Assembly: GCA_023266715.1 (NCBI GenBank)
Contig: JAHFPK010000080.1
Location: forward strand, 1 to 10,063
DNA length: 10,063 nt
DNA from: Hyphomicrobiales bacterium
GTDB lineage: Bacteria; Pseudomonadota; Alphaproteobacteria; Rhizobiales; Aestuariivirgaceae
Direction of reading: 5' to 3'
Under the pieces are notes generated by a model that was given only the letters and a program-made list of their open reading frames with translations, was not told where the DNA came from and ran no database searches. Of the stretch, positions 1-6,853 are shown piece after piece; the first letter of the stretch is position 1; every line of letters starts with the position of its first letter. Both the position numbers and the translations under genes were made by a program.

Positions 1-1
1 A

Positions 2-520
2 GCCACCGACAGCGGCGTCAACCGCGCGACCAAAGCGCTTTTCAAAACCGCCGATACTCCGGAAAAAATGCTGGCGTTAGGTGAAGCGGGCTTGCGCGAT
101 TACATCAAATCCATCGGCCTCTACCGCGCCAAGGCCAAAAACGTGATTAGCCTCTCAAAAACTCTTGTTGCGAAACATGGCAGCAAGGTTCCGCGTGAAC
201 GCGAAGCTCTCGAGGCCCTTCCCGGCGTGGGGCGCAAAACCGCCAATGTGGTTTTGAATAATATTTTTGGTGAACCTACCATCGCGGTTGATACCCATTT
301 GTTTCGCCTCGGAAATCGAACCGGATTGGCGCCGGGAAAATCCCCGCTTGAAGTGGAGAGGGCATTGTTGAAAGTCATTCCCGTTCAATATCTCCGCCAC
401 GCCCATCATTGGCTGATCCTCCATGGGCGCTATGTCTGCAAGGCGCGCAAGCCCGAATGCTGGCGCTGTCATATCTCCGACATCTGCCAGTTTAGCGAGA
501 AGACGCCCGCACCTGTTTGA
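2..520 (+). CDS. nth: Endonuclease III (DNA glycosylase/AP lyase), 5' end cut by window
   Basis: Base-excision-repair enzyme that removes oxidised pyrimidines and cleaves the DNA backbone by beta-elimination. The reading frame is open from base 2, so the start lies outside; compared with the 211-residue E. coli Nth about 41 N-terminal residues are missing. What is visible begins at the conserved ATD segment after the SAQ motif. It includes the helix-hairpin-helix LPGVGRKTANVVL carrying the catalytic Lys (E. coli K120), then TIAVDTH carrying the catalytic Asp (E. coli D138), HHWLILHGRYVC, and a complete C-terminal [4Fe-4S] ligand set C-X6-C-X2-C-X5-C. All key residues are intact, so the enzyme should be active. 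It ends in TGA and overlaps the convergent EI24-type gene by 29 bp, with no terminator between them. Identification is by family motif and is secure. Confidence 0.96.
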   Translation, partial: ATDSGVNRATKALFKTADTPEKMLALGEAGLRDYIKSIGLYRAKAKNVISLSKTLVAKHGSKVPREREALEALPGVGRKTANVVLNNIFGEPTIAVDTHLFRLGNRTGLAPGKSPLEVERALLKVIPVQYLRHAHHWLILHGRYVCKARKPECWRCHISDICQFSEKTPAPV

Positions 521-1154
521 AGATGTGCACGAAATAGGACGTCGCAAACAACGGCACCACCAGATTCACAATCGGAATGATCGACAAAAGGGCGGGTACA
601 AAACCAGCCGCAAATATTTGTGGCGTATTCTCTTTGCGAAGCAAGCGTGCATCATCAATGGCCATGTGCCGCATGGCAATCATCTCGAAATACTCGCGGG
701 AAAGCAGATAAGCATTGGCGACAATTAGGGCCAAAGCGCCAATGCCCGTAAAGACGAGTGGAAGCACCGCAAGATTCACCAGGAGGATGATGACAGCAAA
801 TTGCAATGAAGTCTGAATGGCGCGAAATCCGGAAAGTGGCGTGCCCTTGAGGTCCCGGCCGTAATGCCGGGCTTCCACCCGTCCGGCAACATCATCGAGA
901 TAAAGGCCAGCAAAGATGGCGGTCACCGGCGCCATCATGAAAAAGAAGGCCACCAGCAAAACCAGCCCCGCGCCAATGGCGGCCAGTGTTTCAGCCCAGG
1001 GCCAGGGGATGAGCGTGAGATAGGACAGCAAGACTTCAACCCCCACCAGAATGGCAACGAACAGGGCAAGGATCATGCCGATGGCCTTGAACAACACCGA
1101 GCGGAACTCGCTTGAGAGAAGGTCGCCAAGGGCCTTGAAGGCTGCAGAAATCAT
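492..1154 (-). CDS. EI24/CysZ-like integral membrane protein
   Basis: A 220-residue hydrophobic protein that resembles the EI24 domain family (COG2981), which includes the sulfate permease CysZ of E. coli. Hydrophobic stretches lie near residues 20-50, 57-82, 117-150 (probably a hairpin of two helices) and 182-212. A conserved-looking REYFEMIAMR segment near 153-162 matches the family's typical REYFxxxAxRR pattern. No signal peptide is needed for such a topology. Function in sulfate uptake is known only for enterobacterial CysZ; in alphaproteobacteria these proteins are usually uncharacterised, so the substrate is not claimed here. The start ATG at 1154 has only a weak AGG upstream. It is transcribed divergently from the PfkB gene across 78 bp, and its last 29 bp overlap the convergent nth. 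Confidence 0.85.
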   Translation of the reverse strand: MISAAFKALGDLLSSEFRSVLFKAIGMILALFVAILVGVEVLLSYLTLIPWPWAETLAAIGAGLVLLVAFFFMMAPVTAIFAGLYLDDVAGRVEARHYGRDLKGTPLSGFRAIQTSLQFAVIILLVNLAVLPLVFTGIGALALIVANAYLLSREYFEMIAMRHMAIDDARLLRKENTPQIFAAGFVPALLSIIPIVNLVVPLFATSYFVHIFKQVRASSR

Positions 1155-1232
1155 GGGTGCCTAGGTAAGGCTTCACCCTTGCCTCTGCAAGTGGCTTCCG
1201 CTAGGGGCTTGCCTGCATTTTGGAGTTTATGA

Positions 1233-2228
1233 ATGCCGCAGGCTGGGATTGATGTTCTGACTATTGGCAATGCCATTGTTGATGTGATTGCCAAAGTGGA
1301 TGATGCCTTTGTGCAGAAGAATGGTCTGGTGAAGGGCTCCATGAACCTGATCGATGAGGCAAGGGCTGAAGCGCTTTATGCCAGCATGGGACCAGCCATT
1401 GAAATTTCCGGCGGCTCGGCTGGCAACACCGCTGCCGGCGTTGCCTCCTTTGGTGGCAAGGCCGCTTATTTCGGCAAGGTGAAGGCCGATCAATTGGGCA
1501 AAATCTACGCCCACGACATGCGAGCACAGGGCGTGCAGTTTGATTCCAAGGCTGCCACCGATGGTCCCGCCACGGCCCGCTCTTTCATTTTGGTGACACC
1601 TGAAGGCGAGCGCACCATGAATACCTACCTGGGCGCCTGCGTGCATTTGACCGTGGCCGATGTTGACGAGAAAATCGTTTCCGCCGCCAAGGTCACCTAC
1701 ATGGAAGGCTATCTCTGGGACAAGACGGAAGCCAAGGAAGCCTTCAAGCTTGCGGCAAAAATTGCCCGCAAGGCCGGGCGTCTGACCTCCATCACACTGT
1801 CCGACTCCTTTTGTGTCGAACGCCACCGCGAAAGTTTTCTTGATCTCCTCAGGAATGACATTGATATCGTCTTTGCCAATGAAAGCGAAATCAAGTCCCT
1901 ATATCTGACGCAAAGCTTTGATGGCGCTGTGCAGGCCTTACGCCGCGATTGTGATACCGCTGTTATAACGCGCTCTGCTGCCGGCAGCATTGTGGCCCAT
2001 GGCGAAGATGTTCTGGTTGTTCCCGCCATTGCCGTTCCCCATGTGGTGGATGTAACCGGGGCCGGCGATCTCTATGCCGCCGGATTTCTCTTTGGATATA
2101 CCCAGGGCATTGGTAATGCGCGCTCGGCCCAGCTCGGCAGCCTTGCCGCCGCAGAAATTATTTCTCATGTGGGCGCACGGCCCGAAGTCAATTTGAAAAA
2201 ATATGCCAGGGAATCAGGCCTGCTTTAA
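1233..2228 (+). CDS. PfkB-family carbohydrate/nucleoside kinase, adenosine-kinase-like
   Basis: A 331-residue ribokinase-fold (PfkB) kinase. The first family signature is at about residues 60-75 (GGSAGNTAAGVASFGG). The second, with the anion hole and catalytic base, is DVTGAGD at 273-279, D279 being the catalytic Asp. N-terminal IGNAIVDVIA (11-20) is the usual substrate-binding start of the fold. The order and spacing fit the alphaproteobacterial proteins annotated as adenosine kinase, one of which has been studied from Rhizobium etli. The expected reaction is ATP-dependent phosphorylation of adenosine to AMP in purine salvage, but PfkB members differ in substrate and sequence alone does not settle it. 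The ATG at 1233 is preceded by TGGAG at 1221-1225, a well-spaced ribosome binding site. The TAA stop shares bases with the TAA of the convergent corC-type gene. Confidence 0.9.
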   Translation: MPQAGIDVLTIGNAIVDVIAKVDDAFVQKNGLVKGSMNLIDEARAEALYASMGPAIEISGGSAGNTAAGVASFGGKAAYFGKVKADQLGKIYAHDMRAQGVQFDSKAATDGPATARSFILVTPEGERTMNTYLGACVHLTVADVDEKIVSAAKVTYMEGYLWDKTEAKEAFKLAAKIARKAGRLTSITLSDSFCVERHRESFLDLLRNDIDIVFANESEIKSLYLTQSFDGAVQALRRDCDTAVITRSAAGSIVAHGEDVLVVPAIAVPHVVDVTGAGDLYAAGFLFGYTQGIGNARSAQLGSLAAAEIISHVGARPEVNLKKYARESGLL

Positions 2229-3196
2229 CCGGTCGCGTCTTCAGCAGCGTGATCGGCGCTGATCTGCTTTTTCACGTGAATGCGGATGCGTTTCACCCGC
2301 CGGGCGTCCGATTGCAGGATTTCAAATTCCAGCCCGCTGTCGTGCTTGATGATTTCGCCGCGCGCCGGCACGCGTCCCGCCATTTCAAAAATCAGGCCGC
2401 CAAGCGTGTCGGCTTCGTCTTCTTCCTCATCCGACAGGAGATCGACGCCGAGCAATTTATCAACGACGGAAATCTGCACGCGCGCATCGGCCACGAAGAT
2501 GCTATCGTCCTGGCGCTTGATCAAATGTTCATCGTCGGTGTCGTGCTCATCGGAAATGTCGCCGACAATTTCCTCAACCAGATCTTCAATCGAAATGAGC
2601 CCGTCGCTGCCACCATACTCATCGATGACAATGGCCATGTGAATATGGCTGTCCTGCATTTTGAGCAGAAGATCGGTGGCGGGCATGGAGGGCGGCACAA
2701 AAAGCACTTCCCGGTAGAGCCCGGATTGCTTGATTGTCAGTGCCAGGTCCTTTGCTGATATGGTGAGTCCGGGCGTTTTGGATTTCGCTTTCCGCTTTGC
2801 TCCCGTAACCGACATCCAGCGCATGAAATCCTTCACATGGATCATGCCTGCAACATCATCAAGTGTTTCGCGGTAAACCGGCAGCCGTGAATGGTTGGCT
2901 TCATTAAATTTGTCCAGCAGTTCGCGCATGGTGGAGCTGTCTTCAATGGCGATGATATCGGCGCGCGGCACCATCACATCATCGGCGCGCAAGTCCGAAA
3001 ACGTGATCAGATTGCGCATCATCGATTTGGTTTCCTGGCCCAGGTCATCCTGCGGGTTCTGTGCCTCGTGGGTTTCGATGACGTTTTCAATATCCTCGCG
3101 CAGGCCCTTGTCGCGGGAGGCCGAAAACCTGTTCATGAATTTCCGGAGGAAACCTTCTCCGACAGGTACGGGGGGTGGTGTCGTATCGTTACTCAT
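2225..3196 (-). CDS. corC: CorC/HlyC-type CBS-domain protein (YbeX-like)
   Basis: A 323-residue soluble protein with two CBS domains (about residues 75-130 and 155-215) and a C-terminal CorC/HlyC transporter-associated domain (about 228-310). Typical motifs are DVMVPRADI at 73-81, SRLPVY at 103-108, IVIDEYGG at 189-196 and the following SIEDLVEEIVGDI. No DUF21 membrane domain is present; this matches E. coli YbeX/CorC (292 aa) and not the larger membrane-bound HlyC/CorB forms. CBS pairs bind adenyl nucleotides. E. coli CorC has been linked to Mg2+/Co2+ efflux and, more recently, YbeX to ribosome and Mg2+ homeostasis; the exact role here is inference. The start ATG overlaps the ybeY stop by 4 bp (ATGA), and this is the last gene of the minus-strand block. 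The residue 256-263 region is strongly acidic. Confidence 0.93.
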   Translation of the reverse strand: MSNDTTPPPVPVGEGFLRKFMNRFSASRDKGLREDIENVIETHEAQNPQDDLGQETKSMMRNLITFSDLRADDVMVPRADIIAIEDSSTMRELLDKFNEANHSRLPVYRETLDDVAGMIHVKDFMRWMSVTGAKRKAKSKTPGLTISAKDLALTIKQSGLYREVLFVPPSMPATDLLLKMQDSHIHMAIVIDEYGGSDGLISIEDLVEEIVGDISDEHDTDDEHLIKRQDDSIFVADARVQISVVDKLLGVDLLSDEEEDEADTLGGLIFEMAGRVPARGEIIKHDSGLEFEILQSDARRVKRIRIHVKKQISADHAAEDATG

Positions 3197-3648
3197 GATG
3201 CGTAGGGGTTTTCCATTCCCAGTCCTGCCAAAACTGCGATTTCGCGTGCTTCCATGGCCTCAGCTTCGCCATCGTCTTCATGGTCGTATCCTAGCAGGTG
3301 CAGAAGGCCATGTACGATCAAATGCGTGACATGGTGACCAAGAGTTTTTTTCTGTTCCAGCGCCTCCCTGGAAACGACGCCAAAGGCCAGAACAATATCG
3401 CCCAGGGGACGCGGTTCGCCGGCAGGCACCGGTATTTCGCTGGAAACCGGAAATGACAGCACATTGGTGGCCGTGGCCTTGCCACGCCATAGCTTGTTGA
3501 TGTCCAGGATATTTTCATCGGAGGTAAAGAGCAGGCTCACCGACACATTTTTGTCTAGCAGCGTTGCTGAGATAGCGCTCTGGGCAAGTTTTCTGAGATC
3601 GGGAACCCTTGTCCAATCCTTGTCGTCAATACTGATATCCAAGTTCAT
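3193..3648 (-). CDS. ybeY: Endoribonuclease YbeY, rRNA maturation
   Basis: A 151-residue single-domain metalloprotein (UPF0054). YbeY acts in 16S rRNA 3'-end maturation, 70S ribosome quality control and, in rhizobia, small-RNA regulation. The metal-binding motif H-X3-H-X5-H is complete: H113, H117 and H123 in VHGLLHLLGYDH. The conserved Arg in NKLWRGKATATNVLSFP (R55, corresponding to the conserved Arg of E. coli YbeY) is also present, with TNV instead of the more usual TDV. Length is normal for the family. Both ends overlap neighbours by 4 bp in ATGA, which points to translational coupling with phoH upstream and corC downstream. No separate Shine-Dalgarno sequence is obvious, in keeping with coupling. 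The phoH-ybeY-corC order is the same as ybeZ-ybeY-ybeX in E. coli. Confidence 0.96.
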   Translation of the reverse strand: MNLDISIDDKDWTRVPDLRKLAQSAISATLLDKNVSVSLLFTSDENILDINKLWRGKATATNVLSFPVSSEIPVPAGEPRPLGDIVLAFGVVSREALEQKKTLGHHVTHLIVHGLLHLLGYDHEDDGEAEAMEAREIAVLAGLGMENPYAS

Positions 3649-4670
3649 TTTGGCTGAGCGAGATTCCGGACCTTGGCTCCCAGCTTATCATAGGCGGCAA
3701 CAATCCGTCCAACCAGGGCGTGGCGCACGATATCGCTGGTGGCGAATTTGATTTGCTCCGTACCCTGAACACCTTTCAGCACCCGCAAGGCATCATCAAG
3801 GCCAGAGGTTGCCCCGGAAGGCAAATCAACCTGGCTCGGGTCGCCAGTGATCACCATGCGGCTGCCTTCACCAAGCCGGGTCAGGAACATTTTCATCTGC
3901 TGCGGCGAAGTGTTCTGCGCTTCGTCGAGAATGATGAAGGCGGATGAGAGCGTGCGCCCGCGCATAAAGGCAAGCGGGGCAATTTCAATCTGGTTTTCAG
4001 TCAGACCCTTGGTCACCAGGGCCGCCGGCATCATGTCATAGAGTGCGTCATAGAGCGGGCGCAGATAGGGGTCGACCTTGTCCTTCATGTCGCCTGGCAG
4101 AAAACCCAGGCGTTCGCCCGCTTCGACGGCAGGGCGCGACAGGATAATGCGGTCCACTTCGCCATTCATCAGGGCTTCCGCGGCGCAGGCGACAGCCAGA
4201 TAGGTTTTACCCGTTCCTGCCGGGCCAATGCCGAAAACCAATTCATTCTTGCGAATGGCTTCCACGTAATTTTTCTGCATGGGCGTGCGCGGCATCACCA
4301 GCTTGCGCCGCGTGCGCACTGTGCCTTGGCTCACTTCCTTGTCATGAACCGATTGATTCATGCGGATTGCCCCTTCAACTTCGCCGCGGGTGATATCAAG
4401 TCCGCGCCGCGCCCGCTGGTAAAGTTGCGATAGCACATTTTTGGCACCATCGCGTGCCGGGCCAATGCCGCGAATGGAAACGCGGTTACCCCGCGGCGTG
4501 ATGGCAACCGCCATGCGGTGTTCGATCAGGGCGATGTGTTCATCATGTTCGCCAAACAAAAGCGAGAGTAATCGGTTGTCGTCAAAAGCAAGGGTGATTG
4601 TGTCATGGTCGTCCGCACTTGGGCTGGACTTAACGGTTGCGAGCTGGGCTGCGCTGACTGGCGAATTCAA
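3645..4670 (-). CDS. phoH: PhoH-family ATPase (YbeZ-like), TTG start
   Basis: A 341-residue PhoH-like P-loop protein, usually encoded next to YbeY and thought to be an ATPase/RNA helicase helping YbeY in RNA processing. Walker A is GPAGTGKT at 149-156 and Walker B is IILDEAQN at 246-253, followed by the conserved TGDPSQVDLP at 275-284. An N-terminal KH-like segment (residues about 25-90) precedes the ATPase domain, as in other YbeZ-type members, so the length is normal. The first possible start in this frame after an in-frame TGA is TTG at 4670-4668. It is preceded by AGGAG (plus-strand CTCCT at 4681-4685), ten bases away, and the resulting N-terminus has the expected length, so TTG is preferred. 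The gap to miaB is 37 bp; the stop overlaps ybeY by 4 bp. Confidence 0.94.
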   Translation of the reverse strand: MNSPVSAAQLATVKSSPSADDHDTITLAFDDNRLLSLLFGEHDEHIALIEHRMAVAITPRGNRVSIRGIGPARDGAKNVLSQLYQRARRGLDITRGEVEGAIRMNQSVHDKEVSQGTVRTRRKLVMPRTPMQKNYVEAIRKNELVFGIGPAGTGKTYLAVACAAEALMNGEVDRIILSRPAVEAGERLGFLPGDMKDKVDPYLRPLYDALYDMMPAALVTKGLTENQIEIAPLAFMRGRTLSSAFIILDEAQNTSPQQMKMFLTRLGEGSRMVITGDPSQVDLPSGATSGLDDALRVLKGVQGTEQIKFATSDIVRHALVGRIVAAYDKLGAKVRNLAQPK

Positions 4671-4707
4671 CTGTGACTTTCTCCTACTGTTACCTCAGAC
4701 TTCAGAA

Positions 4708-6060
4708 TCATGCCTCGACCACCCTAATATGGCCCGAAAGGCTGTTGGTGCCAACACTATCTATTTTAACGTCCAAAACTGCCCCAATTTGGGTCTTTTG
4801 GCCACTGACATGGACGGGCTGCAGGTAGGGCGAACGGCCCATGAGTTGGCCCTCGGCCCGGCCCGCCTTTTCCAGGAGCACGGGCAGGGTTTTGCCCACG
4901 CAGGATTTGTTGAAGGCGGTTTGCTGGGCGTGGATCAGGGCCTGAATCCGGGCAAGCCGCTCGGTTACCACCTCATCGATAATCTGATTTGGGTAATCTG
5001 CGGCAGGCGTTCCGGGCCGTGGCGAATATCTGAACGAATAGGCTGAGGCGTATTGCACCGTTTCAATGAGTTTCAAAGTGTCTTCAAAATCTTCATCGGT
5101 TTCACCGGGAAAGCCCACAATGAAATCACCGGAAAGCGCCATATCAGGCCTTGCTGCGCGAATCTTTGAAACAGTGTCGAGATAATAATCGATCCCGTGC
5201 CCCCGGTTCATCTCTTTGAGGATACGCTCACTACCGCTTTGAACCGGCAAATGCAGGAAAGGCATGAGCTTCGGGTTGCTGGCATGGGCTTCGATCAACG
5301 CTTCGTCCATATCCCTCGGATGGCTTGTGGTGTAACGCAGGCGCTTGATACCATTGATGTGTGACAGCTTTGCAATGAGGTCCGCAAGTGTTGCAGAATC
5401 CTTGTCTTTATAGGCATTCACGTTCTGGCCGAGGAGAGTGATTTCGCGCACGCCTGCTTCGGCGAGTTGCCCGGCCTCTTTTTCGATTTGTGAAACGGGC
5501 CGCGAAAATTCAGCGCCTCGCGTATAGGGCACAACACAGAAGCTGCAAAACTTGTCGCAGCCCTCCTGCACCGTGAGGAAAGCCGAGACGTTCCGGTTGA
5601 GAACCCTGTGGCCGTTCTGTTGTTCCAGCGCGTCGAACTTGTCTTCCGCCGGAAATTCCGTTTCAACGATGGCGTCACCCGTTTTGAGACGCCGCGCAAT
5701 AAGGTCAGGCAGGCGGTGGTAGGTTTGGGGACCAAAGACGAGATCAACGGTTTTGGCCCGGCGAATGATTTCGGCGCCCTCGGCCTGGGCCACGCAGCCG
5801 GCCACCGCCACCAGCATGTCGGATCCCTTGTCCTGTTTTGCCTTCTTGAGCCGCTTCATCCGGCCAAGTTCCGAATAGACTTTTTCAGCCGCATGTTCGC
5901 GGATGTGGCAGGTATTGAAGATCACCAGATCGGCATTCTCAGGGGCGAGCGTTTCGGCATAGCCCATGGTCTTCAGCGTATCGCGCATGCGATCGCTGTC
6001 ATAGACATTCATCTGGCAGCCATAGGTTTTAACGTAAACCGACTTTTGAACGGTGGTCAT
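4708..6060 (-). CDS. miaB: tRNA-2-methylthio-N6-dimethylallyladenosine synthase (MiaB)
   Basis: A 450-residue radical-SAM methylthiotransferase that converts i6A37 to ms2i6A37 in tRNAs reading UNN codons. The N-terminal UPF0004 domain has the three ligands of the auxiliary [4Fe-4S] cluster: C15 (YGCQMN), C51 (FNTCHIRE) and C89 (AGCVAQAEG). The radical-SAM cluster motif CX3CX2C is C168, C172, C175 (CDKFCSFC), followed by the usual VVPYTRG. A C-terminal TRAM-type domain (about 380-445) would bind tRNA. TYGCQMN and the lack of insertions favour MiaB over MtaB or RimO. The start ATG lies 10 bp after the plsC stop with only a weak ribosome binding site, so it is probably read from the same transcript. 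The i6A-forming enzyme MiaA is not in the window. Confidence 0.97.
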   Translation of the reverse strand: MTTVQKSVYVKTYGCQMNVYDSDRMRDTLKTMGYAETLAPENADLVIFNTCHIREHAAEKVYSELGRMKRLKKAKQDKGSDMLVAVAGCVAQAEGAEIIRRAKTVDLVFGPQTYHRLPDLIARRLKTGDAIVETEFPAEDKFDALEQQNGHRVLNRNVSAFLTVQEGCDKFCSFCVVPYTRGAEFSRPVSQIEKEAGQLAEAGVREITLLGQNVNAYKDKDSATLADLIAKLSHINGIKRLRYTTSHPRDMDEALIEAHASNPKLMPFLHLPVQSGSERILKEMNRGHGIDYYLDTVSKIRAARPDMALSGDFIVGFPGETDEDFEDTLKLIETVQYASAYSFRYSPRPGTPAADYPNQIIDEVVTERLARIQALIHAQQTAFNKSCVGKTLPVLLEKAGRAEGQLMGRSPYLQPVHVSGQKTQIGAVLDVKIDSVGTNSLSGHIRVVEA

Positions 6061-6070
6061 GGTCCGTGTG

Positions 6071-6853
6071 CTAGCTCATTTTGGCCCTGCCGTGAAGCGC
6101 ATGCACTAGACCTTCTCTTACGGCCTCTTCCGCCTGTTTTGCCAAGATCTTACGGTTGCCATGATCGGCCATTGTGAGCGGCGCATGGCAGATGATTTTC
6201 ACCTCAATGGGTCCGTGCGCCGCCGCCTCCCAAAGGTGAGGCGGCATGTCCATGTCGCCATACCAGGCATAGAGCGGCCGCAGGCGCCGCGTCATTGGCA
6301 GATTGCGATGGCCTGTATAGACAATACTCAAGGGCTGAACTGAAACACCGGGATGTTCGGCAGCGGCAAAGAAGGCGGATTTGAAGGGCAAAACCCGCGC
6401 TCCGTCTCCGGAGGTTCCTTCGGCAAAGAGTACCAGCATATCGCCCGCCTTCAGCCGCTCCTGCATTTCATCCCGTGAGCTGGCCGTTGTAACGCGGCGG
6501 TTGCGGTCAACAAAGACGGTGCGTTGCAGGCGCGCCAGCGCGCCAAAGAAAGGCCAGGCATTCACGTCTCTTTTGGCAATGAAGGAAACCGGTGCCACCG
6601 AACTCAGGATCACAATGTCGAGCCATGACACATGATTGGCCGCCAGAATTGCAGGCCCCTGTTTCAGCGGTTCACCATTAATTTTCACCCTCACACCAAG
6701 AATGCGCAGGACCAGGCGGTGATAGTGCATGGGAAACTCACGCGCCATGCGCGGCCAGAACCACACGAAGAGCTGCTGCACAGGCATCAGGGGAATGGTG
6801 AGGCTTGCAAAAGAAAGAAGAACAAGTGCGGCGCGCAGGCGGCTCACGTTCAC
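6071..6853 (-). CDS. plsC: Lysophospholipid acyltransferase, PlsC/OlsA-like
   Basis: A 260-residue membrane-associated acyltransferase of the PlsC (LPLAT) family. The catalytic HX4D motif is H74-D79 in NHVSWLD. FVDRNRR near 114-120 and the FAEGTSGDG motif at 143-151 form the other acceptor-binding blocks, with PLSIVYTG further on. One hydrophobic segment (about 7-33) would anchor it to the inner membrane. The usual reaction is acylation of 1-acyl-sn-glycerol-3-phosphate to phosphatidic acid. In rhizobia a close relative, OlsA, which acylates lyso-ornithine lipid, belongs to this family, and from memory its gene is close to miaB; sequence alone cannot choose between them. The start is GTG at 6853, overlapping the upstream TGA in GTGA. 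The stop TAG lies 10 bp before miaB. Confidence 0.92.
   Translation of the reverse strand: MNVSRLRAALVLLSFASLTIPLMPVQQLFVWFWPRMAREFPMHYHRLVLRILGVRVKINGEPLKQGPAILAANHVSWLDIVILSSVAPVSFIAKRDVNAWPFFGALARLQRTVFVDRNRRVTTASSRDEMQERLKAGDMLVLFAEGTSGDGARVLPFKSAFFAAAEHPGVSVQPLSIVYTGHRNLPMTRRLRPLYAWYGDMDMPPHLWEAAAHGPIEVKIICHAPLTMADHGNRKILAKQAEEAVREGLVHALHGRAKMS

Noticed and set aside
1155..1232. Promoter boxes in the divergent gap between the EI24-type gene and the kinase
   Set aside because: The 78-bp gap must hold promoters for one or both genes, but no -35/-10 pair with good spacing stood out.
1227..1826. A 199-codon minus-strand frame opposite the PfkB kinase
   Set aside because: The kinase frame has both PfkB signatures and a good ribosome binding site; the opposite frame is Gly/His-rich antisense with no family features.
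2249..2758. A 169-codon plus-strand frame opposite corC
   Set aside because: It lies wholly within a clear CBS-domain gene on the other strand, lacks a ribosome binding site and resembles no family.
4441..5046. A 201-codon plus-strand frame across the phoH-miaB junction
   Set aside because: It spans the ends of two well-identified minus-strand genes and has no motif or ribosome binding site support.
5608..6177. A 189-codon plus-strand frame opposite the miaB 5' region
   Set aside because: It is antisense to the essential cysteine motifs of miaB and the end of plsC and resembles nothing known.
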